Positions 1 through 4,943 are shown, counted from the stretch's first letter. The stretch: DNA of 6,104 nt from an uncultured Clostridia bacterium (GCA_948745425.1 CAPZDM010000087.1:1-6104); one strand, 5' to 3'. Made by a program: numbers and translations. Notes: generated from the sequence alone by a model not told the origin.

Positions 1-209
1 GAATATGATCCAATCCTTTTCCGCTAGAGGAAACGAATCGTCGTTCATACTCATCACTTGATGAACTGAAAATCAGTCTTTTCAAATATATCTTCGGCTT
101 CTACAATTCCATTCGTCCTCATTCCAATAACGGCGACCCTTCTCCAAATGATTTTGAAAATTTGTAACTTTTTTTATATTTTCTTGTCTTCTTTATTGAC
201 TATGATCCA
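1..209 (+). mobile_element. 3' end of a decayed IS3-family insertion sequence (left copy)
   Basis: Positions 27-209 match the reverse complement of 5903-6085 base for base in length (183 bp), with about 15 mismatches by eye. The segment ends in ATGATCCA at 202-209, so the inferred element finishes with CA, as IS3-family elements do. It contains the last transposase codons, then about 40 bp of AT-rich end sequence. Bases 1-26 no longer match the right copy, and the reading frame has a TGA at 6-8, so this copy is truncated or rearranged upstream. The 10-mer TATGATCCAA occurs at 4-13 as well as at 201-210, which may mark another IS end. Confidence 0.8.
9..167 (+). pseudogene. IS3-family transposase OrfB, C-terminal fragment
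   Basis: This is the C-terminal end of a DDE integrase-type transposase that would move the insertion sequence. About 53 codons are open after a TGA at 6-8, ending at TAA 165-167. Residues such as EETNRRSY, LFKYIFGFYN, RPHSNNG and SPNDFENL fit the end of IS3-family OrfB: a basic-aromatic stretch after the last catalytic Glu, then YN..RPH and a (T/S)P..F tail. The codons before EETN (Asn-Pro-Phe-Pro-Leu) differ from FKYLKK in the right copy, which has the expected family sequence. The break therefore lies at about position 26. The catalytic DDE residues are absent, so the fragment is inactive on its own. Confidence 0.78.
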
Positions 210-356
210 ACTCTTACCAAAATTCTGTTGACTATTTAGTTTATTAAATCTTACAACAAGATTATTTACTTCTCTGTTTGTTAGATTAAAACCACTATTT
301 ACTTTTTGAGTTTTATCAAATATGGTAGTTAAATGTCTGCCAATACTTTTAAACAC
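210..356 (-). pseudogene. unknown gene truncated at its 3' end by the left IS
   Basis: A minus-strand frame opens at GTG 354-356, just after an in-frame stop, and reads about 49 residues (MFKSIGRHLTTIFDK at the start, NREVNNLVVRFNKLNS further on) before reaching the IS end at 209. It continues through the IS end as WIIVNKEDKKI and stops there at 174-176. The mixed polar, basic and amphipathic composition looks like real protein, but I do not recognise it. There is no convincing ribosome site before the GTG, so this may be an internal piece of a longer gene. It is divergent from the 400-428 promoter. The likeliest reading is a gene beheaded by IS insertion or by IS-mediated deletion. Confidence 0.4.
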
Positions 357-399
357 TAATTAATAAATCTTACGTTTTAAATAAAATTTATAACAAATA

Positions 400-428
400 T
401 TGACTTACATTTTAAACTATGCTATACT
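400..428 (+). promoter_or_regulatory. sigma-A promoter of the split zinc-ribbon gene
   Basis: TTGACT at 400-405, a 17-bp spacer and TATACT at 423-428, with TGC just before the -10 (extended -10). This is one of the two best promoters in the window. Transcription should start near 435, about 28 nt before the ATG at 463. Confidence 0.8.
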
Positions 429-450
429 TAATAAAAGATAATATATTGTA

Positions 451-456
451 GAGGTG
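451..456 (+). promoter_or_regulatory. ribosome binding site GAGGTG
   Basis: GAGGTG lies 6 nt before ATG 463. It fixes the start of the zinc-ribbon reading frame. The downstream frame (ATG 708) has no such site. Confidence 0.7.
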
Positions 457-462
457 TTTTTT

Positions 463-914
463 ATGGAAGAAAATGAAATATATGTAAGTTATTGTCCAAG
501 ATGTGGAGAAACTTATTCAGGGCGTGGAGTGTGCTCATACTGTGGAGAAGAATATATGTTAACCAAATACACAGATGAAGAATATTATGATGATATTTGT
601 AAATATGAAAAAAAATATTAGAAGAATACATAAAAAATTCGCCTGAATTTGACGAAGAACTTTTTAGAAAACGAGAAGAAGAAAACGATAAAGTTATTCA
701 CGGTTCCATGTCTAAGGAAGAAAGAACAGTGCTTCAAAACATGGGAACGATTCCTAAACCTAATACAAATAGGGTAGAGTGTCCCTATTGCCACTCTAAT
801 GACGTTTCCAAAATCAGCACTCTTGGTCGTGCCGCATCTGTCGGTATCTTCGGATTGGCAAGCAAGAAAATAGGGAAGCAATGGCACTGTAATCATTGTA
901 AAAGTGATTTTTAA
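463..914 (+). pseudogene. double zinc-ribbon protein, split by a -1 shift at an A8 run
   Basis: The 5' frame (463-621, 52 aa) has a zinc ribbon with Cys 11, 14, 24 and 27 (CPRC, CSYC) and an acidic, Tyr-rich tail. It ends at TAG 619-621. The next frame, open from 609 to TAA 912-914, continues as an acidic-basic helical stretch (EFDEELFRKREEE) and a second ribbon, CPYC...CNHC, with a Gly/Ala-rich loop (VGIFGLAS) and the ending CKSDF. Small Firmicute and phage ribbon proteins often end this way. The later ATG 708 has no ribosome site, so the two frames look like one gene. A slip at A AAA AAA (609-615) would join them into about 150 aa: ribbon, helix, ribbon. The function is unknown; such proteins usually bind protein or nucleic acid through zinc. 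It may be a frameshift mutation, an indel error in the A8 run, or real recoding. Confidence 0.7.
609..615 (+). other. possible -1 frameshift (slippery) site A AAA AAA
   Basis: Zero-frame codons GAA AAA AAA TAT TAG place the heptamer A AAA AAA in the phase used for -1 ribosomal slippage. The zero-frame stop follows after one more codon. The run of eight A (608-615) could also allow RNA-polymerase slippage. A short hairpin, AAATTC/GAATTT (635-640 with 645-650), lies 19 nt downstream, too far and too weak to be a strong stimulator. Confidence 0.35.
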
Positions 915-1193
915 CTAAGTAAAACACCTTGATTGCAACACAATTTCTTCAACCTCTGCGACAGTAATGTCATTATTATCAATCATAACATATTTCACTT
1001 GTTCTTCGCTTAATCCTCTTTTAAACAACACCCTGGCTTGTTGTTGCGGTGTTAGAGAGGAAACGACTTCATACAATCTAAGAGAACTGATATTATAGAT
1101 TGGAAGTTTTTTTAAATTATATAAACTTTGTTGTACTTTAAAATAATCAATAATATTTTTGAAAATCTTTCTTAAAGAAATAAGCAAAAACAT
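915..1193 (-). CDS. 92-aa protein with a phage tape-measure-like helical segment
   Basis: I start it at ATG 1191-1193 because AAAGGAG (1200-1206 on this strand) lies 6 nt upstream. An in-frame TTG at 1199 would leave no spacing. The protein opens with a hydrophobic and basic stretch (FLLISLRKIFKNII, residues 2-15), then an amphipathic helix. From about residue 47 it has LTPQQQARVLFKRGLSEEQVKYV. This 'L..QQ..vL...GLs.eQ...' pattern resembles segments repeated in phage tail tape-measure proteins of Clostridia. Tape-measure proteins are many hundreds of residues long, so this would be an isolated module or a remnant. It might also be an unrelated small regulator. Its stop codon abuts that of the zinc-ribbon gene on the other strand with no base between them. 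Confidence 0.6.
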   Translation of the reverse strand: MFLLISLRKIFKNIIDYFKVQQSLYNLKKLPIYNISSLRLYEVVSSLTPQQQARVLFKRGLSEEQVKYVMIDNNDITVAEVEEIVLQSRCFT

Positions 1194-1227
1194 TAACAAC
1201 TCCTTTGTTTTAAAATATGGTGGTGTA

Positions 1228-1256
1228 ATATTATGTTAATGATTAATTGCCCTCAA
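1228..1256 (-). promoter_or_regulatory. candidate promoter of the 92-aa gene
   Basis: On the minus strand, TTGAGG (1251-1256), a 17-bp spacer and TAATAT (1228-1233) would start transcription near 1221, about 28 nt before ATG 1193. The -35 matches four of six consensus bases and so does the -10. It overlaps the start of the divergent zinc-ribbon gene. Confidence 0.45.
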
Positions 1257-1897
1257 TGTAATAATGTTATTTCAGAACAATTTGATGTATGTGTTTACTG
1301 AGGATGTCCAGTTACCCTTGAAGTAATTGATGCAACTATGTGTGTTTATGAAATTGACTCTCTACTTATAGAACTAAAAGAAACACTAAATAATAAAATA
1401 AATGATAATCAAGTATACGATTGTATTGTACAAGCATTTAATCTATTACATAGTAAAATGAACTTTGATTTTGGGGTAGATAAAAAATCACAAGACCAAT
1501 ATAACAAATTACTGTTTATCATGCTTAATGCATTAAATTGCAATGCAGACAAGCTCAAATCGTCAACTATAATAAAATATTTTGACTTAATAAAAATTGA
1601 TAAAATATCAGAACAAGGATATTCAAATTGCACAGCGCTATTTAATGAAATAATCTCAAAATATTACTTTAAGAAAATGTGGTATCAAATATATCGAATT
1701 TTAGAGAATGCGCCCGAAACAAATAGAAGATATATTAAGATATTATTAGATTTTCCTGATGCTTTTAATATTCCCAAAATAGGGTCAATAAATAATTTAG
1801 CTGATGAATATTTTAAAAATAATGAAGATATGCGGGGTCAGGACAAACCGTGAACAGATGTGGTAACTGTGGACATAAATGGAAACCGAAAGGGTAG
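1233..1897 (+). pseudogene. second zinc-ribbon protein with in-frame TGA and a 3' frame change
   Basis: ATG 1233, with GGTGGTG 7 nt upstream, starts INCPQCNNVISEQFDVCVY and then meets TGA at 1299-1301. The frame stays open afterwards as GCPVTLEVIDATM and runs to TGA 1851-1853. Homologous ribbons read C..C...C..CGCP, so the TGA replaces the fourth zinc-ligand Cys (codon 23). Without it the product would be about 206 residues: an N-terminal ribbon, then a mostly helical, Asn/Lys-rich body. A second frame, open from 1826 to TAG 1895-1897, encodes GQTVNRCGNCGHKWKPKG, a typical ribbon tail. A -1 change near GGGG (1834-1837) would attach it. Translation could restart at ATG 1338, leaving 171 aa without the ribbon, but no ribosome site is visible there. 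The function is unknown, and decay of a former gene is the simplest reading. Confidence 0.65.
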
Positions 1898-1952
1898 AGA
1901 AATAAGTAAATGGTTGTCTCATAAAAACTTCCTTTATAATCTCGATGTAAAG

Positions 1953-1983
1953 TACCTATTAATATCTGCTCAATAAATAGGTA
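1953..1983. repeat. 8-bp inverted repeat
   Basis: TACCTATT and AATAGGTA are perfect complements around a 15-nt AT-rich spacer. It has no T-run, so it is not an obvious terminator. It may be an operator or part of an RNA fold. Confidence 0.35.
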
Positions 1984-2025
1984 TTGATAGGTGTTGTAGT
2001 GCTTATCTTACGTCTTAATATAAAG

Positions 2026-2059
2026 TAACCCCCTTGTTCGATTACGAGCAAGGGGGTTA
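2026..2059. terminator. strong 15-bp hairpin, probable terminator
   Basis: Arms 2026-2040 and 2045-2059 pair over 15 bp, with one G-U, around the loop ATTA. A C5/G5 core sits inside AT-rich DNA. Neither side has a proper T-tract. On the minus strand it is followed by TTACTTTATATT-like sequence, on the plus strand by TAGATTATTATG. It lies about 45 nt past the stop of the minus-strand mini-ORF and about 130 nt past the zinc-ribbon gene, so it could end transcripts from either side. Confidence 0.55.
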
Positions 2060-2104
2060 TAGATTATTATGTACTATAATTGAGTTTTGTATATTTTGCA
2101 TGGA

Positions 2105-2137
2105 CTAAAGAATTTCATCATCCTTCATTTTGAACAT
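2105..2137 (-). CDS. possible 10-aa peptide ORF (MFKMKDDEIL)
   Basis: ATG 2135-2137 is followed by nine sense codons and TAG 2105-2107. It is preceded by AGAAAGGA with 8 nt spacing. Its own consensus promoter sits at 2169-2197, and the strong hairpin at 2026-2059 follows, so the whole would be a transcript of about 140 nt. The peptide is charged, with no signal sequence or membrane segment. It could be a leader peptide, the start of a gene deleted downstream, or an accidental ORF in a small RNA. The expression signals are much better than the ORF itself. Confidence 0.35.
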   Translation of the reverse strand: MFKMKDDEIL

Positions 2138-2168
2138 TTTCAACATCCTTTCTTTAAAGTATATTTAA

Positions 2169-2197
2169 ATTATATACTTTTTTTATTAAATTTTCAA
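2169..2197 (-). promoter_or_regulatory. consensus sigma-A promoter of the mini-ORF or small RNA
   Basis: On the minus strand, TTGAAA (2192-2197), a 17-bp spacer and a perfect TATAAT (2169-2174) predict a start near 2162. It lies just downstream of the two-TM gene's stop (2239) and points away from it, so it would drive an independent short transcript. Confidence 0.65.
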
Positions 2198-2238
2198 TGC
2201 TTTTTGTTTAGGATAGTTTGTTTAAATTATTAATAAGA

Positions 2239-3339
2239 CTATTCGTTAAATGTTATAAAAACCCCATCCGCAGGAAATGTCCAATCATTAATAGTATAAG
2301 AAATCTCATTTGGTTGACACCCAGCGGGGGTTTTAGTTGCGTCCTCCTGAAAGCCAAATGCTTGCGAATGAAGTATATACTGCTTAGTGGAATCATTAAT
2401 TCTAAATCTAAAATCATATTTTTTACAGGGCGCGGATAAACGTGTAGTATAAACTCTATCTCGAAGAGGTACATATGTAGTATATACAACCTCAACTTTT
2501 GTTGTTTTGTCACTATAAAATTTCATAGTATCTTTATAAAAACCTATAATCTTTTTTGTATAATTAGAATTTTTATGGTATATATTTTCACTATCTTTTA
2601 TTTTATAATCAATAAATTTCGATACATCTTTGATTTCGTCATTTATTTTTAAACTTGTGATTTCAATACTCCGCCTACCATTTATGGGTTCAAGAGAAGA
2701 TTGTGCAAATGGAAATTCATCAAAAGGTTCCTCTTTTTTAAAAGATTTAGCTTCATAAGTTTTAGTAATTTTCTTTTCAATACAATCAGGCAATATTGTA
2801 CAAATAATAGATGTGTTATTTGTTTCAAAATAATATTTATATTTATAATTTACAATCTTATCCCTTACATTGCTGATTAATTCAGAATAGATTTCGTTAT
2901 CTCCCAAATAATCAATCTTTTCAATGTATTTCAATAGAATTTTTCGATTGTTCTCTGGCATACTTTCAATGAATTTTTTATTTTGGAGTAAATCCTCTGT
3001 AAGGAATTTATCATATAAATCGTTCTGTGATTTCTTTTGTATCAGCAAACTTAACAGAAAATTTGTTCCCAATATTGTACATATAACCACAAGAATATCC
3101 TTAATTGTACAAAGGATCACTTTTTCTTCTAATCTTTTTTGTAATATATTAGTATCTTTATCAGACTTATCCGAACTTATATATGTAGGGATTGCAATTT
3201 CTTCTATCTCATTAATTTTTGAACTTAAAATAAAAACGACCACAAGACACAAAAAGAAAATGACAACAGATAAAAATACTGTTTCTTTATTTATAAAAAA
3301 TTTATAAGGTCTTTTGTTAGCCAAATTAACCAACCCCAA
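2239..3339 (-). CDS. two-TM membrane protein with a beta-rich cytoplasmic domain
   Basis: This 366-aa protein has a basic N-terminus (KRPYK), TM1 at about 20-40, a polar loop of some 35 residues, and TM2 at about 79-100, followed by KK. The positive-inside rule puts both ends in the cytoplasm. After TM2 comes a helical stretch (to about 165), then about 200 residues rich in Tyr, Thr, Lys and alternating beta patterns, ending in DWTFPADGVFITF. I do not recognise a named family. The architecture, two TMs and then a soluble beta-rich domain, resembles membrane effectors of bacterial defence systems such as S-2TM-beta/Cap15 proteins, but no nucleotidyltransferase partner is nearby, so this is only an analogy. 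No ATG is available: TTG at 3339, 3333 or 3324 must serve, the last with GGGG 8 nt upstream. It is divergent from the 3644 operon. Confidence 0.8.
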   Translation of the reverse strand: MGLVNLANKRPYKFFINKETVFLSVVIFFLCLVVVFILSSKINEIEEIAIPTYISSDKSDKDTNILQKRLEEKVILCTIKDILVVICTILGTNFLLSLLIQKKSQNDLYDKFLTEDLLQNKKFIESMPENNRKILLKYIEKIDYLGDNEIYSELISNVRDKIVNYKYKYYFETNNTSIICTILPDCIEKKITKTYEAKSFKKEEPFDEFPFAQSSLEPINGRRSIEITSLKINDEIKDVSKFIDYKIKDSENIYHKNSNYTKKIIGFYKDTMKFYSDKTTKVEVVYTTYVPLRDRVYTTRLSAPCKKYDFRFRINDSTKQYILHSQAFGFQEDATKTPAGCQPNEISYTINDWTFPADGVFITFNE

Positions 3340-3341
3340 TC

Positions 3342-3385
3342 AATATGATATAATATTCTATCTTCTACAATTATTATATCATATT
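3342..3385. repeat. 13-bp perfect inverted repeat over the two-TM promoter
   Basis: AATATGATATAAT (3342-3354) and ATTATATCATATT (3373-3385) are exact complements around an 18-nt spacer. The right arm contains the minus-strand -10, and the spacer and left arm cover the expected start site. This is a good place for a repressor, or the arms may form a hairpin in the 5' leader. Confidence 0.45.
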
Positions 3386-3401
3386 ATTACCCGCATTACC
3401 A
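3373..3401 (-). promoter_or_regulatory. candidate extended -10 promoter of the two-TM gene
   Basis: On the minus strand, TATAAT (3373-3378) preceded by TGA gives an extended -10. The -35 TGGTAA (3396-3401), with 17-bp spacing, is poor. Start is expected near 3366, with a leader of about 27-42 nt. Confidence 0.45.
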
Positions 3402-3572
3402 TTGTCATAATACACAAATATTTGTCGAAATTTATATAATATCTACATAAACAACTAAAGATTTTTATTGAAAAAGTAGATTTTGCTATTATTATTTAAA
3501 AATATCCTTGTGCAAAACGCATGAATGTTGTATTAAAAATCTGTATAAAATTACAAAGTTTGCCAAATTTTA

Positions 3573-3601
3573 TTGAATTTTATGTCACATTATGATATAA
3601 T
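3573..3601 (+). promoter_or_regulatory. sigma-A promoter of the 3644 operon
   Basis: TTGAAT (3573-3578), a 17-bp spacer and a perfect TATAAT (3596-3601) with a TGA extension. Start is expected near 3608, giving a leader of about 36 nt that contains AGAGAGGA. That ribosome site ends 12 nt before ATG 3644, longer than the usual 5-9 nt. Confidence 0.75.
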
Positions 3602-3643
3602 AAAACAAATAAGTAATTTGACAAGAGAGGAATATACTACACA

Positions 3644-4219
3644 ATGGGAGAATGGTTTGAGAATATTATTAAATGGATACTTGATAATATTGGTTTATTA
3701 ATTTTATGTGCTGTTACAATAAGTATAGCTATCCCAATAAGTATTCATTTTGGTAAAAATATTACTATAAATAACAGTAATAAAAATATAAACAATAATT
3801 ATAACAATACCCAAAATAAAAACCAACATCATTCCCATAAAAATTCATATACTCATAAACATGATTATTCTAATATTGAATTAATAAGTGTTGGTTTGTA
3901 TTCGATTGGTAAAAAAGGAAAAATACTTACAGATACTTTTTACAAATTACTAAATCGCAATTTTGGAATAGAAGTTGCTTTTAAAAACAAAATTTCAAAT
4001 TTACAAAATGTAAAAATGAAATGGCACATTTATAAAAACGATAAAAAGATATACAATAAAGTTTTTTACGCAAAAGTTAAAGGACATACTACATATAGAA
4101 GAGATTTTTATGTGAAACCTAATATATTTGCTAAAATGCAAATAGGTAAATATCAATCAGTGTTCTTTATAAATGGTGTTCAGGTACATAATAAAAGTTT
4201 TACAATAACAAAAAAATAA
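3644..4219 (+). CDS. membrane-anchored protein with His/Asn-rich linker and C-terminal beta domain
   Basis: This 191-aa protein starts with an amphipathic segment (GEWFENIIKW), then one TM at about 12-36. A linker from about 38 to 78 is almost wholly Asn, Lys, Gln and His, with five His at 62, 63, 65, 71 and 73. The C-terminal domain (79-191) is a beta-sandwich-like module whose landmarks are FY..LN.NFGIE, DFYV, a GKY turn and a final FTI strand. The same module forms nearly all of the next gene, so the pair are tandem paralogues, one tethered and one free. I do not know the family. The module could be an Ig-like binding domain or act within the cell envelope or at the inner membrane. The gap to the next gene is only 16 nt, so the two are surely co-transcribed from the promoter at 3573-3601. 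Confidence 0.85.
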   Translation: MGEWFENIIKWILDNIGLLILCAVTISIAIPISIHFGKNITINNSNKNINNNYNNTQNKNQHHSHKNSYTHKHDYSNIELISVGLYSIGKKGKILTDTFYKLLNRNFGIEVAFKNKISNLQNVKMKWHIYKNDKKIYNKVFYAKVKGHTTYRRDFYVKPNIFAKMQIGKYQSVFFINGVQVHNKSFTITKK

Positions 4220-4223
4220 AAAT

Positions 4224-4228
4224 AGGAG
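4224..4228 (+). promoter_or_regulatory. ribosome binding site AGGAG
   Basis: AGGAG is 7 nt before ATG 4236 and lies in the 16-nt gap between the paralogues. It selects the first of two nearby Met codons (MSMS). Confidence 0.7.
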
Positions 4229-4235
4229 TGGTATT

Positions 4236-4622
4236 ATGTCAATGTCTTTGAAGCCTATGCCGCAAAAACCCCAATTAGAACTATGTAGCATTAAAATGTA
4301 TTCTACTGGTGTTAAAAAAATATTTACAAATCATTTCTACAGAGGATTAAACCATAATTTTGGCGTTGAAATTAAAATTAAAAATAATACGAACACTACT
4401 CAAAATCTTCAAATTGGAGGATGTATATATAACAGCAATGGTGACACTATTATTGAGTGGAAAAGAAAATTAAAGCAAGTTGCCGCCAATGCCTATTGGA
4501 AGAGCGACTATTATGTTTACGAGGATTGTTTTTCCAAAATGAAAGATGGTAAATATAAAGTTCAATTTTGGATCAATGACCAAAGGGTTCAAAAGGAATA
4601 TTTTACAATTTCGTATAAGTAA
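4236..4622 (+). CDS. soluble paralogue of the preceding membrane-anchored protein
   Basis: This 128-aa protein has no signal peptide or TM. After a short Pro/Lys/Met-rich head (1-14), residues 15-128 align end to end with residues 79-191 of the upstream protein, with few gaps. Shared landmarks are EL.S...YS.G, FY..LN.NFG, KN....QN, DYYV/DFYV, F.KM..GKY, the IN turn and FTI near the end. By eye about a third of positions are identical. The tandem arrangement implies duplication, followed by gain of an anchor in one copy or loss of it in the other. It may bind the same ligand from the cytosol, or pair with the anchored copy. No catalytic motif is visible, and I cannot assign a function. Confidence 0.85.
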   Translation: MSMSLKPMPQKPQLELCSIKMYSTGVKKIFTNHFYRGLNHNFGVEIKIKNNTNTTQNLQIGGCIYNSNGDTIIEWKRKLKQVAANAYWKSDYYVYEDCFSKMKDGKYKVQFWINDQRVQKEYFTISYK

Positions 4623-4695
4623 AAAATATGAAATTTGTTAGAACATCATTTTACTAATGAGTTTTATATTTTAAAAGATTCATAAATCATTTAAA

Positions 4696-4702
4696 AAGGA
4701 GG
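4696..4702 (+). promoter_or_regulatory. consensus ribosome binding site AAGGAGG
   Basis: This is the best Shine-Dalgarno sequence in the window, 7 nt before ATG 4710. It is the main reason to accept the 52-codon zinc-ribbon ORF as a gene. Confidence 0.85.
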
Positions 4703-4709
4703 TTATGTC

Positions 4710-4868
4710 ATGAATTGTCCAAGTTGTGGAACAAAAATGGACGAGGTTTCAAAATGGGAACTTGCTCCATTTGGAGGGTATAAATGCCCCAGTTGTGGTC
4801 TTACTGTCAACAAAAAGACATCAAGCAGAACATATAAAATAATAAAAATAACATCTAAACAATTTTGA
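4710..4868 (+). CDS. 52-aa zinc-ribbon protein
   Basis: The reading frame runs from ATG 4710 to TGA 4866-4868. Cys 3, 6, 26 and 29, in NCPSCG and KCPSCG, form a complete CxxC-CxxC zinc ribbon with a 19-residue loop containing WELAPFGGY. A basic tail (NKKTSSRTYKIIKI) follows, which could contact nucleic acid or a partner protein. Unlike the two broken ribbon genes on the left, this one is intact. It lies 87 nt after the soluble paralogue on the same strand, with no clear promoter of its own, and just before a strong terminator. It is probably the last gene of the 3644 operon. The ribbon fold is clear; the role is unknown. Confidence 0.85.
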   Translation: MNCPSCGTKMDEVSKWELAPFGGYKCPSCGLTVNKKTSSRTYKIIKITSKQF

Positions 4869-4870
4869 GT

Positions 4871-4917
4871 ATAATAAAATTCAACCTTATATTAATACAA
4901 AGGTTGAATTTTATTAT
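4871..4917 (+). terminator. intrinsic terminator, 18-bp stem
   Basis: Arms 4871-4888 and 4900-4917 pair perfectly over 18 bp around an 11-nt loop, and TATTAT-type sequence follows. The stem starts 2 nt after the zinc-ribbon stop codon. The A-rich left arm makes it potentially bidirectional. Confidence 0.8.
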
Positions 4918-4943
4918 TATATGAAGATTACATATAGCACGTA

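Larger units (their letters stand above)
1898..2104. other. stretch with no gene, two hairpins
   Basis: I see no coding frame with a ribosome site here. It holds a perfect 8-bp inverted repeat, TACCTATT (1953-1960) with AATAGGTA (1976-1983) and a 15-nt loop, and the strong hairpin at 2026-2059. The rest is plain AT-rich spacer between the broken zinc-ribbon gene and the minus-strand mini-ORF. Confidence 0.5.
3340..3643. promoter_or_regulatory. divergent intergenic region with operator-like repeats
   Basis: This is the 304 bp between the two-TM gene and the plus-strand operon. A 13-bp perfect inverted repeat (3342-3354 with 3373-3385, spacer 18 nt) and a 12-bp perfect palindrome, ACAAATATTTGT (3414-3425), lie on the two-TM side. 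The 11-mer TATGATATAAT occurs three times, at 3344-3354 (+), 3373-3383 (-) and 3591-3601 (+). The last two serve as extended -10 boxes for the two diverging genes. The rest is AT-rich with no supported ORF. Confidence 0.5.

Noticed and set aside
618..896. Minus-strand ORF of 92 codons opposite the split zinc-ribbon gene
   Set aside because: It is a shadow of the plus-strand frame, which has CxxC motifs, a promoter and a ribosome site. The minus frame has none.
1299..1340. Bacterial SECIS element after the in-frame TGA
   Set aside because: The only local stem is 6 bp with a wobble and a 7-nt loop, lacks a convincing SelB-type apical loop, and a structural zinc Cys is an unlikely Sec site.
1409..1633. 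Minus-strand ORF inside the second zinc-ribbon gene
   Set aside because: It lies within the long plus-strand frame and has no ribosome site or recognisable domain.
2253..2513. Alternative minus-strand ORF inside the two-TM gene
   Set aside because: It is an out-of-frame shadow in the 3' part of the 366-aa gene.
2924..3307. Plus-strand 127-codon ORF opposite the two-TM gene
   Set aside because: It is antisense to the two-TM gene. Its hydrophobic look comes from the complement of the Lys/Asn-rich gene.
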